Of a DNA stretch of 64,000 nt, positions 35,645 to 45,356 are shown one piece after another; position 1 is the first letter of the stretch; every line of letters starts with the position of its first letter. A program made the translations under genes and the position numbers. The notes under the pieces are model-generated. The model was not told where the DNA came from, did not search any database, and saw only the letters and a program-made list of their open reading frames with translations. This stretch comes from Silvimonas amylolytica. Lineage in GTDB: Bacteria > Pseudomonadota > Gammaproteobacteria > Burkholderiales > Chitinibacteraceae. The DNA is taken from contig NZ_BMLY01000001.1 of assembly GCF_014645555.1 (NCBI RefSeq), positions 701,939 through 765,938 on the forward strand. Reading direction: 5' to 3'.

Positions 35645-36256
35645 TTAGTGGCCTTCAATGGCAAAGAGGATATCGGCAAAGCCCGGGACAGTTTTCTCGC
35701 GGTTCCAGTCGCGTTGTAGTTCACAGATCAGCTGCACCCAGGAAGTGGGCCTGGCTCCGGCCTGGACCAGTCTTTCAAGGCCGGCCTGGTGTGCTTCCAG
35801 AGATGTCCCGCCGACACAATCGACCACCGGATAAACCTCAAACCCTTCGTGCAACGCGTCCAGCGCAGGGTGGACCAGGCAGACCTCGGTCCACAGCGCA
35901 GCCATGATCAGCTTCTTGCGTTGCGTCGCCTTGACCGCGCGGTTGAAATCCTCGTCTTCCCAGGCGTTGATCGAGGTGCGATCAATCACGTCGACCTCAG
36001 GCAACACCTCAGTGATCTGGTGGATTGTCGGTTGATTGCGACCGGTTTTTACATTCACCGAGGTCAGCACGACGGGCATTTCGTACAACTTGGCAATCCG
36101 GGCCAGGGCAGTGATGTTGGCGACCAGCTCACGCTTGGAGCGCGAGGCGATGGATGAAACCTGAACCGGCTGAAAATCAATGATCAGAATAGCGGCGTTG
36201 TGCGGCGTAATCAGGTGGTCATCAACGGCACTACGGGGTTTTGCATAAGAGGTCAT
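35645..36256 (-). CDS. Isochorismatase-family (YcaC-like) hydrolase
   Basis: 203 aa cysteine hydrolase. The nucleophile-associated Asp is in AILIIDFQ, the catalytic Cys is in WTEVCLVHPALDAL, and the phrases INAWEDEDFNRAVKAT and GTSLEAHQ match YcaC-like enzymes of unknown substrate. AGGAGA precedes the ATG at 36256. It is the first gene of an operon with the lipase-like gene and probably follows the exported hydrolase gene by 60 nt in the same direction. Confidence 0.9.
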   Translation of the reverse strand: MTSYAKPRSAVDDHLITPHNAAILIIDFQPVQVSSIASRSKRELVANITALARIAKLYEMPVVLTSVNVKTGRNQPTIHQITEVLPEVDVIDRTSINAWEDEDFNRAVKATQRKKLIMAALWTEVCLVHPALDALHEGFEVYPVVDCVGGTSLEAHQAGLERLVQAGARPTSWVQLICELQRDWNREKTVPGFADILFAIEGH

Positions 36257-36315
36257 CTTGCTCTCCTTGGGGAGTGAAAGCACATCTTCAACATCAACCG
36301 GAACAGGTCAGATGA

Positions 36316-37245
36316 TTACGGACATTGCCCTGCGGGCCGGTCGATAAAGGTACGAATGGCCTTCACAGTGGGGCCAGTTTGTTCTTCCATCAGCCAGTGA
36401 CCCGAATTGGCGATCACCACTTGCTGCACGTTGTCGGCGGCAAAGCGCATGATGTACGCCATGGTCGCGCCCAGCGAATGATCTCCACCAATGGCCAGCA
36501 CCGGCATTTGCAGGCGCCCGCGAGAGACCGATTGCCGGTTGTCTATAACGTCCTGGTCAAATGCGGCAAACTGCAGGAAACCCGCGTGCATGCGGCCAGG
36601 CTGGGCATAAAGCGCGGCGTAATGCTGGCGCGATGCCTCAGGGAAATGGGCCGGATCGGCTGAGAAATCATTCCAGAAACGGTCCAGATAAATGCGTTCG
36701 CGCCCCGCGACCAGGCGCTCCATATCCGGGCCGCCAAAACGGAAATGCCACAGCAACGGGCTTTTGAGGATGTCATCCCACGGGCCAACACCCGGGACAG
36801 GGGCATCCATCATGATGAGGCGCGTAGTGCGGTCGGGGTGAGCCTCTGCAAATGCAAAAGCCACCATATTGCCAATGTCATGCCCGACCACCACCGCTTG
36901 CTGCACCTTGAGCGCATCCATCACGCCCGCCACATCTTCCGCTTCGTTTTTCTTGGTAAAACCTTCTTTGGCGACAGCCGACAAGCCCATGCCACGCAAA
37001 TCCGGCGCGATGACGGTGTGATCACGCATCAACTCTGCGGCCAGCGGCGCCCACATGTCCCCGGTATCGCCATAGCCATGCAGCAGTACCACTGCCGGGC
37101 CACTACCACCCACACGAACGTGGATAGTGGTGCCATTTGAAGCGATGTCCTGAGTGCGAAACCCACTGGGGAAAGTGGTCTGGTCTGCAAATGCCACCTG
37201 GCTCAATGCCATTACGGCGGCAAGTATCACGAATGCCCGTTTCAT
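36316..37245 (-). CDS. Exported epoxide-hydrolase/haloacid-dehalogenase-like alpha/beta hydrolase
   Basis: 309 aa. Signal peptide MKRAFVILAAVMALSQVAFA, then HGYGDTGDMW and nucleophile elbow VVGHDIGNMVAFA, where the nucleophile is Asp, as in epoxide hydrolases and haloalkane dehalogenases, not Ser. A late His lies in ANSGHWLMEEQ. The presence of a signal peptide on this group is less common. GAGGAGA precedes the ATG at 37245. It is divergent from an AraC-family regulator. Confidence 0.9.
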   Translation of the reverse strand: MKRAFVILAAVMALSQVAFADQTTFPSGFRTQDIASNGTTIHVRVGGSGPAVVLLHGYGDTGDMWAPLAAELMRDHTVIAPDLRGMGLSAVAKEGFTKKNEAEDVAGVMDALKVQQAVVVGHDIGNMVAFAFAEAHPDRTTRLIMMDAPVPGVGPWDDILKSPLLWHFRFGGPDMERLVAGRERIYLDRFWNDFSADPAHFPEASRQHYAALYAQPGRMHAGFLQFAAFDQDVIDNRQSVSRGRLQMPVLAIGGDHSLGATMAYIMRFAADNVQQVVIANSGHWLMEEQTGPTVKAIRTFIDRPAGQCP

Positions 37246-37551
37246 TGCGATCTCCTCGTCTGAGTGGTCGCATCTAAGCATCGTGAAAGCCGTGCATCTT
37301 GATCAATTCCTCCGTCCCCTGGCGAAAATGCGCCCTTTTTTGGTTGTTTTCCGACATATACAAAACACGTACATCCGGAACGGGGACATTTCAGACAAAA
37401 AAAGATAACAACATTCAAGACCAGGAAAGCAGCGATTGATTTATGCTTCCGTCAATTATTTGTTTGCTAATGGACAGACCAAGGTAAGTTGATATACCCG
37501 GTGACAACACCTACAAACCGGGTTGGGGGAGTTCTCTTTGAGGCGCAATCT
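37246..37551. other. Divergent promoter region
   Basis: 306 nt between the exported hydrolase and the AraC-family gene, AT-rich in its middle (37300-37480). It probably holds both promoters and the AraC site, but I cannot pick out a clear operator. An in-frame TTG at 37489 could extend the AraC-family protein into this region. Confidence 0.5.
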
Positions 37552-38457
37552 ATGCAATCCGATCTTGGTTACAGCCGGAACTTTGTAGAGAAGTTCAGGG
37601 CAGACTCGGTCTCGCAACTCATTACCCGAGGCCCCAAAACCTCTCGTTTGCTCGTATCGCGTTTGCGCCGGGACACCGCCGGTCACGGGCTGGTCACGCC
37701 CCCTCAGGGCGACGCGGTGTTTTCGGTACTGCTGCAATTACGCGAGCAAAAACAAAGAGAACTCTTCCTGGATGGCCGCTGCATTCATCGTGGGGCGTAT
37801 CTGGCGCGAACGACGAGTGTGGTGAATCATCTTGAATTGCCCTGTGCCAACCTGATCAGTCCATTCGATAACCTGATGTTCACGATTCCGCAAAGCGCGC
37901 TGAACGAAATCGCAGACGAGTCCGGCGTGGGGCGGGTTGATCATCTGTATTGCGAGCCAGGCGGGGTGCTGGATGAAACGGTGTGGCATCTGGGCAATGC
38001 CCTCTTGCCCGCGCTGGAACGACCGCATGAAGTGAATTCGATGTACGCCGAACATGTCATGCTGGGCGCCTATACCTATTTTGCGCAAACGTTTGGGGGC
38101 ATGCGGCCATCCAGAGAACGTCCGGGCACACTGGCGCCGTGGCAGCTGAAACGCGCCATGGATGCCATGGGCTCCCAGATTGATGCGGATGTCTCGCTAA
38201 AAATGCTGGCTGCCGCCAGTGGCTTGTCGGTCAGCTATTTTATCCGGGCCTTCAAAGCGAGCACCGGCGAACCGCCGCACCGCTGGATGCTCCGTCACCG
38301 TGTTGAGCGTGCAAAAGATCTGTTGAGTGGCACGGAGGCAACGCTGGCTGAAATTGCCATCAGTTGCGGTTTTGCCGATCAAAGCCATTTCACCCGCGTT
38401 TTCAAAACGTTTGTCGGGGTCAGCCCGGCGGCATGGAAGCGTAGTATCCGTCACTAA
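37552..38457 (+). CDS. AraC-family transcriptional regulator
   Basis: 301 aa from the ATG at 37552 (GAGG 8 nt upstream). The C-terminal AraC double HTH is clear (LKMLAAASGLSVSYFIRAFK, LAEIAISCGFADQSHFTRVF, GVSPAAW). The N-terminal domain is the type found in GlxA/FtrA-unlike, cupin-free regulators. It is divergent from the exported hydrolase and may control it. Confidence 0.88.
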   Translation: MQSDLGYSRNFVEKFRADSVSQLITRGPKTSRLLVSRLRRDTAGHGLVTPPQGDAVFSVLLQLREQKQRELFLDGRCIHRGAYLARTTSVVNHLELPCANLISPFDNLMFTIPQSALNEIADESGVGRVDHLYCEPGGVLDETVWHLGNALLPALERPHEVNSMYAEHVMLGAYTYFAQTFGGMRPSRERPGTLAPWQLKRAMDAMGSQIDADVSLKMLAAASGLSVSYFIRAFKASTGEPPHRWMLRHRVERAKDLLSGTEATLAEIAISCGFADQSHFTRVFKTFVGVSPAAWKRSIRH

Positions 38458-38899
38458 TCCCTCCCCAAAAATCCGCATGGCAAGGCCAGGAAGGCCGGCT
38501 TGCATGCGGTCAGGCGCTTGCTGGTTTACTACTGCGCACCCACCGAGCCTGCCATGGCAAGGCGCAAGGTGATCCTTACAGGCAGCATGCCGTTTGTGAC
38601 CGTTACCCGCACAACGTGTTGTTACGCTTGCCAAACCTGCCTGCGCACCGAAAAATAGCCCTGAATAACACTCTGGATCACCAGGGTGATCGCCCGCAGC
38701 ACATCTGGCAGCGCACATCGCATGCGCCATGCCAGACACAAAACAGACTGATATGACCACCCCGCTCGCATCACCGTGCCGACACGTGATTGAACACGTG
38801 CCCATTTTTCAGTCGTACTGCGCACTTGCATTGCAGGCGGCGAAGATTGGGTGTGCCTGTGCTGCGGATGGCCGGTGCAACGGGTAAGCGGTCGTCCAG
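38458..38899. other. 442-nt region without a supported gene
   Basis: No coding frame here has an RBS and family resemblance. The open frame on the minus strand is the shadow of the AraC-family gene. Confidence 0.5.
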
Positions 38900-39163
38900 A
38901 TGCGCGCCAAACTGCCCCTTGCCGAAGACTGTAAACCGGGCTTTGCGTATATCGAATACGTGGGCAGGCGCACGGTGTTTATTTCCAAGAGCGTGGAGTT
39001 GCACTGTCGTCGCTGCGGCAATACGGAACATGCTGGCCCGCTGGAGCTATTCCGCACTTTCAAAACCTGGTTTTTCGTTAACGAATACGGGCTCGAATGC
39101 CTCGAGTGCAATTGGCAGGAGTTCACTGCCCATCCTCGCTTGCCGGCCAGCAACTCACGCTAA
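38900..39163 (+). CDS. Small zinc-ribbon-like protein
   Basis: 87 aa. Two CxxC pairs (CRRCGN and CLECNW) are separated by about 30 residues, the layout of a zinc ribbon, with an aromatic-rich middle (TFKTWFFVNEYG). The ATG is the first start after a stop codon; an RBS is weak. No family is recognised. It is convergent with the xylanase gene. Confidence 0.5.
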   Translation: MRAKLPLAEDCKPGFAYIEYVGRRTVFISKSVELHCRRCGNTEHAGPLELFRTFKTWFFVNEYGLECLECNWQEFTAHPRLPASNSR

Positions 39164-39174
39164 ATCCCGCGGGG

Positions 39175-40269
39175 TTAGCGCCGTGCCGCGGCAAATACCG
39201 CCCAAAATGCACCTTTAGGCTGGCCTTGCGCATCAAACAGCAGCGGTTGGTCACGATGATCTGACGGTGCATCCTGATTGAGCCAGGTGCCCGCGTCGGT
39301 CACTCCCCACCACGTCACGGCGGTAACATCCGGATGATTGTGAATCATGCGCATGATCTCGCCATAACGCCGGGCCTGCAGTGCCAACAGGTTTTCACGC
39401 GTATCGTACAGATGGTTATCTTTCCATCGGTACAGGCTCATATCCAGCTCGGTAATCTGGTTTTCCAGACCCAACCGGGCGAAAGCGGTCAAGGTTTCAT
39501 CTATGGCCGCAACGGTCGGGTAAAACACGGAAATGTGCATTTGATGGCCAATGCCATTGACCGGCACGCCCCGTTGCAACAAGCCTTGTACCACCCGGAT
39601 CAGGCAGCGCTGTTTGGCAGGCGCTTCCGTTGAGTATTCATTGATGAACAGGCGCGCAGCCGGATCTGCAGCGTGGGCGTAACGAAAGGCGTAATCCACA
39701 TAGTCTGGTCCGACCACTTGATGCCATTTGTCATCACGCAGGCAGTCGGGTTGTTTCTCATCAATGATTTCGTTGACGACATCCCAGACGTAAACCTGCC
39801 CTTTGTAGCGCCCTACTTCGGTCTCGATATGCCGCTTTAGCCGCGCCAGCACCAGATTGCGGTCCGCCGGCTGGCCGTTGGTGCCCTGCCACATCCAGTC
39901 CGGTGTATGCAGGTGCCAAAGCAAGGTGTGGCCACGGATGGCCATGTCATGGCTTTGTGCAAAATGGACGATTGCATCGGCCGCTTCGAAATGGAACTCA
40001 CCCTCGCGTGGTTCGGTTGCCATTGGTTTCATGGCGTTCTCTGCCACCACGCTGTTGAATTGTTCAGCGATCAGGGTGCCTTGGGTTTTGATGTTTTTCT
40101 CATCTACCGCCGCACCGATCAACAATTGCCCTTGCCAGGCTTTGGCCAGCGACGGCTTAGGCACAATTCCGGTAGTTTGGGCTGGTGCGGGCGTGTTGCT
40201 GCTGCAGGCCAGCAGCGCACTGGTAACCAGCGTGCATGCCAAAACACGTGCGATACAGCCGGCGATCAT
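39175..40269 (-). CDS. GH10 endo-1,4-beta-xylanase lipoprotein
   Basis: 364 aa. A lipoprotein leader ends at LLAC. The GH10 barrel has HTLLWH, the acid/base Glu in WDVVNEIID, HQMHI, the nucleophile Glu in ITELDMSL and WWGVTDAGTWLN. It would cleave xylan backbones at the envelope. The ATG overlaps the previous gene's stop (ATGA) and has GGAGGC upstream, so it is translated together with the TPR protein. Together with the GH3 enzyme elsewhere in the window it suggests use of plant polysaccharide. Confidence 0.93.
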   Translation of the reverse strand: MIAGCIARVLACTLVTSALLACSSNTPAPAQTTGIVPKPSLAKAWQGQLLIGAAVDEKNIKTQGTLIAEQFNSVVAENAMKPMATEPREGEFHFEAADAIVHFAQSHDMAIRGHTLLWHLHTPDWMWQGTNGQPADRNLVLARLKRHIETEVGRYKGQVYVWDVVNEIIDEKQPDCLRDDKWHQVVGPDYVDYAFRYAHAADPAARLFINEYSTEAPAKQRCLIRVVQGLLQRGVPVNGIGHQMHISVFYPTVAAIDETLTAFARLGLENQITELDMSLYRWKDNHLYDTRENLLALQARRYGEIMRMIHNHPDVTAVTWWGVTDAGTWLNQDAPSDHRDQPLLFDAQGQPKGAFWAVFAAARR

Positions 40270-41657
40270 CGTTTTGCCTCCACCCGTTGCATCTCTACCC
40301 AATGTTGTAAATCCTGCACGACTGCATTGATCAAGGTCTGCCAGTCTCCCGCTGAGGTCTGCCAATACAGCTTGAATGTCGGGTACCACGGTGAATCTGT
40401 GCGGTGAGTCAGCCAGCGCCAGTCCGGTCGGAAATCCGGTAGCAGCACCCAGCAAGGTTTGCCCATCGCACCCGCCAGATGCGCTACGGCGGTATCGACC
40501 GTGATGATGAGATCAAGATTGCTGATCAGCGCGGCAGTGTCATCAAAACTCTGCAGTTCTGGTCCCGCCGCGAACAAAGAGGTCGGCACGGGCTCGACCA
40601 GCCGGGCTGATTCAGCCGGCCCTTTTTGCAGGCTCACAAACTGGATGCCAGGCACCATCAGCACCGGCGACAGCAAATCCAGCGCCGGGATAGAACGGTC
40701 TTTGTCATTTTCAAATGCCGCATTACCCTGCCATACCAACCCGACCCGAGGACCTGTTCCCTCTAGCCGGTCTTGCCACTGCGCGGCTTTGAGCGCATCT
40801 GCAAACAGATACGGGACGTGATGGGGAATATTGTCTAGCCGCGTGCCAAGGTACAACGGCAGGCTCATTGGCGGGCACCAATAGTCCCACCCGGTTTGCG
40901 GCACGGCCTCGTCGTAGCCGTAGACGTCGTCGAGCGTCGGCATACGCTGCAACAAGGTCTTGAGCGGTGGATGGCAGACCAGGCTCACCCGGTTGGCGCC
41001 CTGTGCCTTGAGCAACGTGGCATAGCGACAGAAATGCAGCATGTCACCAAAGCCAGCCTCGAAACCGATGAGAAAGGATTTGCCGGAGATCTCTTCGCCC
41101 TGCCAGCGCGGGAACTGAAAATAACGCCCGAGCGGATCGTCCGAGCGCGCCTCGCGCGCCGCCCAGCCTTCCTCAAAGCGCCCCTGACGCATCAGGATAT
41201 AACTGAGATTGAAACGCGCACGGTGGTAGTGCGGATCAATATCCAGCGCATGGCGATAACAGGCTTCTGCTTCGTCCTCACGCTTCAGGCAAGCCCACAA
41301 GACGCCCAGGCTGGACCATGCCTGCGCGGAGTTCGGTGTGAGTTCCAGCGCCTGCCGGAACGCCAGTTCTGCATCATCAAAGCGTTTGTGATTGAGCAAC
41401 AACACGCCCAGGTTGAGGTAAATCTGCGTGCTGGTTGGCTGTAACGCCAGCGCGCGGCTGTAACTGCCTACCGCGTCCGCGATCTCGCCTTTGCGCTCCT
41501 GCAATAGCGCCAGATTGGCCCAGATCGCCGCTTGATCCGGCGCGATCGCCAATGCCATTTTGTAGTGCGCTTCTGCAGCGGGCAGATTCCCCAACTCCAG
41601 CAAGCGATTGGCTTCATCAAACTGGTGCTGAACCTCAGGCGAATACGTAACAGACAT
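40266..41657 (-). CDS. TPR protein with glycosyltransferase-9-like C-terminal domain
   Basis: 463 aa. Residues ~10-185 hold about five TPR repeats (AAEAHYKMALAIAPDQAAIW..., DDAELAFRQALELTPNSAQAW). The C-terminal ~260 residues have the layout of heptosyltransferase-like GT9 domains (GDMLHFCRYATLLK, GLVWQGNAAFENDKDRS, DTAVAHLAGAMGKP). This combination is found in bacterial O-GlcNAc-transferase-like or envelope-glycan proteins. It overlaps the xylanase gene by 4 nt. The start MSVTYSPEV is preferred over an upstream ATG at 41732. Confidence 0.87.
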   Translation of the reverse strand: MSVTYSPEVQHQFDEANRLLELGNLPAAEAHYKMALAIAPDQAAIWANLALLQERKGEIADAVGSYSRALALQPTSTQIYLNLGVLLLNHKRFDDAELAFRQALELTPNSAQAWSSLGVLWACLKREDEAEACYRHALDIDPHYHRARFNLSYILMRQGRFEEGWAAREARSDDPLGRYFQFPRWQGEEISGKSFLIGFEAGFGDMLHFCRYATLLKAQGANRVSLVCHPPLKTLLQRMPTLDDVYGYDEAVPQTGWDYWCPPMSLPLYLGTRLDNIPHHVPYLFADALKAAQWQDRLEGTGPRVGLVWQGNAAFENDKDRSIPALDLLSPVLMVPGIQFVSLQKGPAESARLVEPVPTSLFAAGPELQSFDDTAALISNLDLIITVDTAVAHLAGAMGKPCWVLLPDFRPDWRWLTHRTDSPWYPTFKLYWQTSAGDWQTLINAVVQDLQHWVEMQRVEAKR

Positions 41658-41833
41658 GGATGGGTTCTGATAAAAGGCGTGAGTTGAGGTCAGTGTAGCG
41701 CCAGCAGTGCTGGCCCCGAAACCTGTCATCAAACGGCCATGCTAACTCTGACAGGGTTACAGAGCAGAACGAAAGATTATATTAAGCCCGTGCGCACGCA
41801 ATCCCCCCAGCGCATTCTGGAGCATTTGACAGG

Positions 41834-41870
41834 CCCCGGTGTTCTCCCTGCATCGGGGTATTTTTTTGTC
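41834..41870 (+). terminator. Orphan plus-strand intrinsic terminator
   Basis: CCCCGGTG pairs with CATCGGGG, followed by TATTTTTTT. Both flanking genes are on the minus strand and nothing recognisable precedes it on the plus strand, so it may mark the 3' end of a small RNA. Confidence 0.65.
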
Positions 41871-41907
41871 AGCACCAGGCTTTCAGTGCCAACTTCAATT
41901 AACGCAA

Positions 41908-42291
41908 TTAACGTCGCGTTGGCGTGTCTTGGGGAATCTCGACCGCCATCAACCCGGCCAGCCAGAAACAGAACACTGCGATCAACAGCGCCAGTATGCC
42001 CAGCGTGATGCCCAGTTGTTTGCCATGCCACAGGTGGCCCAGCCAATCGTTGAACTGGGCGACCAGCACGCCGGATGTACCGCCAATACGCTCCATCTGC
42101 GCGGTGTACTGGCGGCCCTGCATGGCTGAACTCGCCGAATCGACGACGTCATCGGCCAGCCAGTAGATCAGCCCGCCGCCGATCAATCCGGCAAACAGGA
42201 TAAGCACACCGGCAAGGCGCACGGTGGCGTGCGCGGTCCACGTCTTGCGCGCAGGTTGCGGCACGGGCGGAGGGAAATCAGGCATCGACAT
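41908..42291 (-). CDS. Small two-TM membrane protein
   Basis: 127 aa. Two membrane segments (about residues 24-46, VRLAGVLILFAGLIGGGLIYWL, and 90-114, LGITLGILALLIAVFCFWLAG) are separated by a ~45-residue loop. A proline-rich N-terminus precedes them. No family is recognised. Upstream there is no coupled gene. Confidence 0.65.
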   Translation of the reverse strand: MSMPDFPPPVPQPARKTWTAHATVRLAGVLILFAGLIGGGLIYWLADDVVDSASSAMQGRQYTAQMERIGGTSGVLVAQFNDWLGHLWHGKQLGITLGILALLIAVFCFWLAGLMAVEIPQDTPTRR

Positions 42292-42658
42292 GGCGGGTGG
42301 TCGGGATTTATACGGTTGTAATGACTAGCATAACGCTTCATGGGCAAGGTTGGCAGACGAGCTATCAGATCATTTGGGTCGGGCCCGTTCAGCGCAGACT
42401 GAGGCTCGAAATCACACACACCCTGGAACTGTCCATGAACAGTCTTGAACTTGAGCGCATCGCCAACGACTTGGCAACGGGTGCAGGTTGTCCGGGATCG
42501 CCAAGGTTGGGATGGCATTCCCGAGAATTGATTGGCTCCGAAATCCGATCAGACCCTGATGCAGCCCAGAGAAGGCAGGGTCTGCGCGTACAGACCTCGC
42601 TCGCCATAAAAAACGGCAGCCAAAGCTGCCGTTTTTTTCAACCCGTCAAACCAGGCGC
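42292..42658. other. 367-nt region with one terminator, no gene
   Basis: A plus-strand open frame from 42297 has no coding resemblance and runs into the chemoreceptor gene antisense. The only clear element is the terminator at 42607-42638. Confidence 0.5.
42607..42638. terminator. Terminator of the chemoreceptor fusion gene
   Basis: Stem AAAAACGGCAGC / GCTGCCGTTTTT, loop CAAA, with A- and T-tracts, 21 nt after the chemoreceptor-SBP stop on the minus strand. Confidence 0.88.
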
Positions 42659-44992
42659 TCAGCGATTCACCGCCGCAGCCAGACGTCGTGCGCCTTCGGC
42701 TGGTGTCATGGCTTCATTGGTCCAGAACTCCGCCACTGCTTCGATCAGTGCCTTTTTCTGGTCATCCTGCACCGCCATGTTGTGCGCCCAGGACGGCACC
42801 AGCGTGTTGCGGCTGGCAGCAGCCTGGAAGTCACGCGTAGATGCGCGGCCGTAGGCGTCCAGCTTGTTGGTATCCACATCCGTGCGGGCCGGGATACTGC
42901 CTTTGTGCTTGTTGTAGGCCAACTGACCTTCGTGACTGACCAGCAAGCGAACAAAGTCCAGCTGGGCTTTGCGGCGCACCGGGTCATCCTGCCGGAAGAA
43001 GGTCAGTGTGTCGGCGGCAAAGCTGTACTCGCCGCCCACGGAGGGCGCCGCCCAGAACAGGTAGTCTTCACCCGGCTTGCGGTTGGCTTCGTCCAGCTCA
43101 CCCTTCACCCAGTCACCCATCAATTGCATGGCAGCGCGGCCGTTGATCACGTCCGCCGTGGCCAGGTTCCATTCACGCCCAACCGAATCAGGTGTGCAGT
43201 ATTTCTTCAGCCGGCGGAAGGTTTCCAGCGCACGCGCCATCTGCGGGCCGTTGAGCGCACTGGCATCCAGCTTGCTGAAGGCCTGCATGTAAAACTGCGC
43301 ACCGCACAGGCCCAGCACCACGGATTCAAACAGCGTGGCGACCTGCCATTTCACTTCACTATGTGCCAGCGGCGTAATACCGGCCGAGACCAGCTTGTCG
43401 CACACCGTGAAAAACTCGTCCCAGCTGGACGGCGGCTGTGTGACGCCCACGCGCTTGACCAGGGTGGCATTCACCCACAGCACGTTCACGCGTGCCACAC
43501 CCAAAGGCGCTGCCACGTACTTGCCATCGGCCTGCATCATTTTGTCCAGCGCAGACGGCAGAATACGGCTCCAGCCTTGTTCATTGGCCACTTCGCCCAG
43601 GTCAGCCAATACACCCTTGCCAGCCCAGTTCTGGATCTTCACGCCACCAAATGCGGCGGCCGTCGGCAGTTTGCCTTTTTCGACTGCGGCCTTGAGCATG
43701 CCAGGCACGTCTTTACCACTATGCATATCAGCCCAGTGGTGGCCCATCTGGTTCAGACGCAGTTTGATTTCGGCCACGGCGCGCGCACCGCTGGATGCAA
43801 ACCAGCCATGCAGCACCTCAATATCTTCAAGACGGAAACGCCCTACCACGGCCATCAAGTCACGGGCGCGCTTGTCCAGAGACTCCAGCGCACGGCGGGC
43901 CTGTTGCAGGGCCGAATCAGACGCCTGACTCATCACGTTGATCTGCTCAGAGGACTGAGCCATCGTGGTGGCCGCAGAGGTTTGCTCTTGCGTGGCGTCG
44001 GCAATGCCCTGGATCACGTCGGCCATTTGGTCCATGCGCGCGCCAATTTGCAGCATGTGCTCACGCGCAACATCGGCCTTCTCGACACTGGCGGACACCT
44101 GGCTTGTGGTGCCTTCCATGCTGTCGACGGCTTTGCGGGTTTCTTTGTTGACCGATTCAATCAGACTGGCGATCTCTACCGTGGCGTTGGCAGTGCGCTC
44201 AGCCAGCTTGCGTACTTCATCGGCCACCACGGCAAAACCGCGGCCTTGCTCGCCTGCGCGTGCGGCCTCAATGGCGGCATTGAGTGCCAGCAGGTTGGTT
44301 TGCTCTGCAATATCCTTGATCACCACCACGATGCTGCCGATCTTCTGGGAATTCTTGCCCAGATCGGTCATCGTGCTGCCCAGTTGCTGCATGGATTGCG
44401 CCATGCTGGACACTTCATCTGACACGCGCAGCACGGCCTCAGCACTTTGGCGCGAAAGATGCGTGGTTTCTTTGACATTGCCATCAACGTCTGAGGCGTT
44501 GTCGGCAATGTGGGTGATGCTGACGGTGATTTCTTCCACCGCCGCAGCAGAAGCCGCCGCAAAGTCACTCTGGACATGGGCGTCTTTCACCAACTGAGCC
44601 GTCACGCCAGTCAGTTCTTTCAGTCCCAGCGAGAGGCTTTCCATATCACGCTGAACTTCACGGAACGTGACTTGCAGGTCAGACACAAAATGGTTGAACG
44701 CGTTGGCGATGTCGGCCAGTTCTGGCGCGCCGGTCGCCTCAACGCGGGTGTTGAGATCGCCCCCCTTTTCCACCAGCGTGGTCAAGGTATTGCGCAGACG
44801 GTTGAGCGGTTTCAGGGTCAGGCCGACGGCAACCCAGATACCGGCCAATACGGCCAGCAAGATAACAACGGCCACAGCAGCAATGGCACCACCGCTGGTG
44901 ATGCCCAAAGCGCCAATCAGGCAAGAGGCAAGGATAAAGCCGACAACGACAAGGGCCGCGACCCACAGAAGAATGCGGTTCTGGATGGACAT
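42659..44992 (-). CDS. Chemoreceptor fused at its C-terminus to a GtsA-like sugar-binding protein
   Basis: 777 aa. Two membrane segments (about 7-27 and 36-58) flank a periplasmic loop of only about 8 residues, followed by a HAMP-like segment (59-112) and the MCP signalling hairpin ([20 protein letters not shown] at ~228-247). The MCP module ends at VGRFRL (residue 388), as the neighbouring chemoreceptor does, and continues directly into a family-1 extracellular solute-binding protein ([19 protein letters not shown] ... [20 protein letters not shown] ... [12 protein letters not shown]), like the glucose/mannose SBP GtsA. It lacks a signal peptide. By the positive-inside rule both ends are cytoplasmic, placing the sugar-binding module inside the cell. 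A cytoplasmic sugar or glycan-state sensor feeding chemotaxis is inferred. Confidence 0.92.
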   Translation of the reverse strand: MSIQNRILLWVAALVVVGFILASCLIGALGITSGGAIAAVAVVILLAVLAGIWVAVGLTLKPLNRLRNTLTTLVEKGGDLNTRVEATGAPELADIANAFNHFVSDLQVTFREVQRDMESLSLGLKELTGVTAQLVKDAHVQSDFAAASAAAVEEITVSITHIADNASDVDGNVKETTHLSRQSAEAVLRVSDEVSSMAQSMQQLGSTMTDLGKNSQKIGSIVVVIKDIAEQTNLLALNAAIEAARAGEQGRGFAVVADEVRKLAERTANATVEIASLIESVNKETRKAVDSMEGTTSQVSASVEKADVAREHMLQIGARMDQMADVIQGIADATQEQTSAATTMAQSSEQINVMSQASDSALQQARRALESLDKRARDLMAVVGRFRLEDIEVLHGWFASSGARAVAEIKLRLNQMGHHWADMHSGKDVPGMLKAAVEKGKLPTAAAFGGVKIQNWAGKGVLADLGEVANEQGWSRILPSALDKMMQADGKYVAAPLGVARVNVLWVNATLVKRVGVTQPPSSWDEFFTVCDKLVSAGITPLAHSEVKWQVATLFESVVLGLCGAQFYMQAFSKLDASALNGPQMARALETFRRLKKYCTPDSVGREWNLATADVINGRAAMQLMGDWVKGELDEANRKPGEDYLFWAAPSVGGEYSFAADTLTFFRQDDPVRRKAQLDFVRLLVSHEGQLAYNKHKGSIPARTDVDTNKLDAYGRASTRDFQAAASRNTLVPSWAHNMAVQDDQKKALIEAVAEFWTNEAMTPAEGARRLAAAVNR

Positions 44993-45356
44993 ATCAGGAT
45001 TCCAGGCTGTTTGTTTCCACTCATGACATACATAGCTGATATTTCTTTTTTTATGTGCAAACCATATCCGGAACTATCACAAAACACCACCGGATTTTTG
45101 ATATACGCAACATTAGCTTACGGAATAGTAGATTTTTTGTAGCGTTTTCGTCTTCGGACAAAAAATTGCTTTCATCAAATGAAATGTATACGCAAATCAG
45201 CTGGTGATACCTCTCTATGATTGTGAGAATACGCCCACATCATTTCTCCGTTGCCGGTCTGGCCACAAGACCAGGGCGCAAAGTCATTTGATTCAAATCA
45301 ATGCCAATCGTCGCTCATGCAATCAGCATGCTGTTATGCCATTTGAGAATCACACG
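44993..45356. other. AT-rich divergent region
   Basis: 364 nt between the chemoreceptor fusion and the bacteriohemerythrin, AT-rich around 45030-45200. It probably holds both promoters. I cannot identify individual -35/-10 boxes with confidence. Confidence 0.5.

Noticed and set aside
42297-42854. Plus-strand frame between the membrane protein and the chemoreceptor fusion
   Set aside because: It crosses a strong terminator and runs antisense into the chemoreceptor gene, with no family resemblance.
42782-44422. 546-residue open frame on the plus strand opposite the chemoreceptor fusion
   Set aside because: It is the antisense shadow of a GC-rich coding gene, rich in His/Arg/Gln with no motif or RBS.
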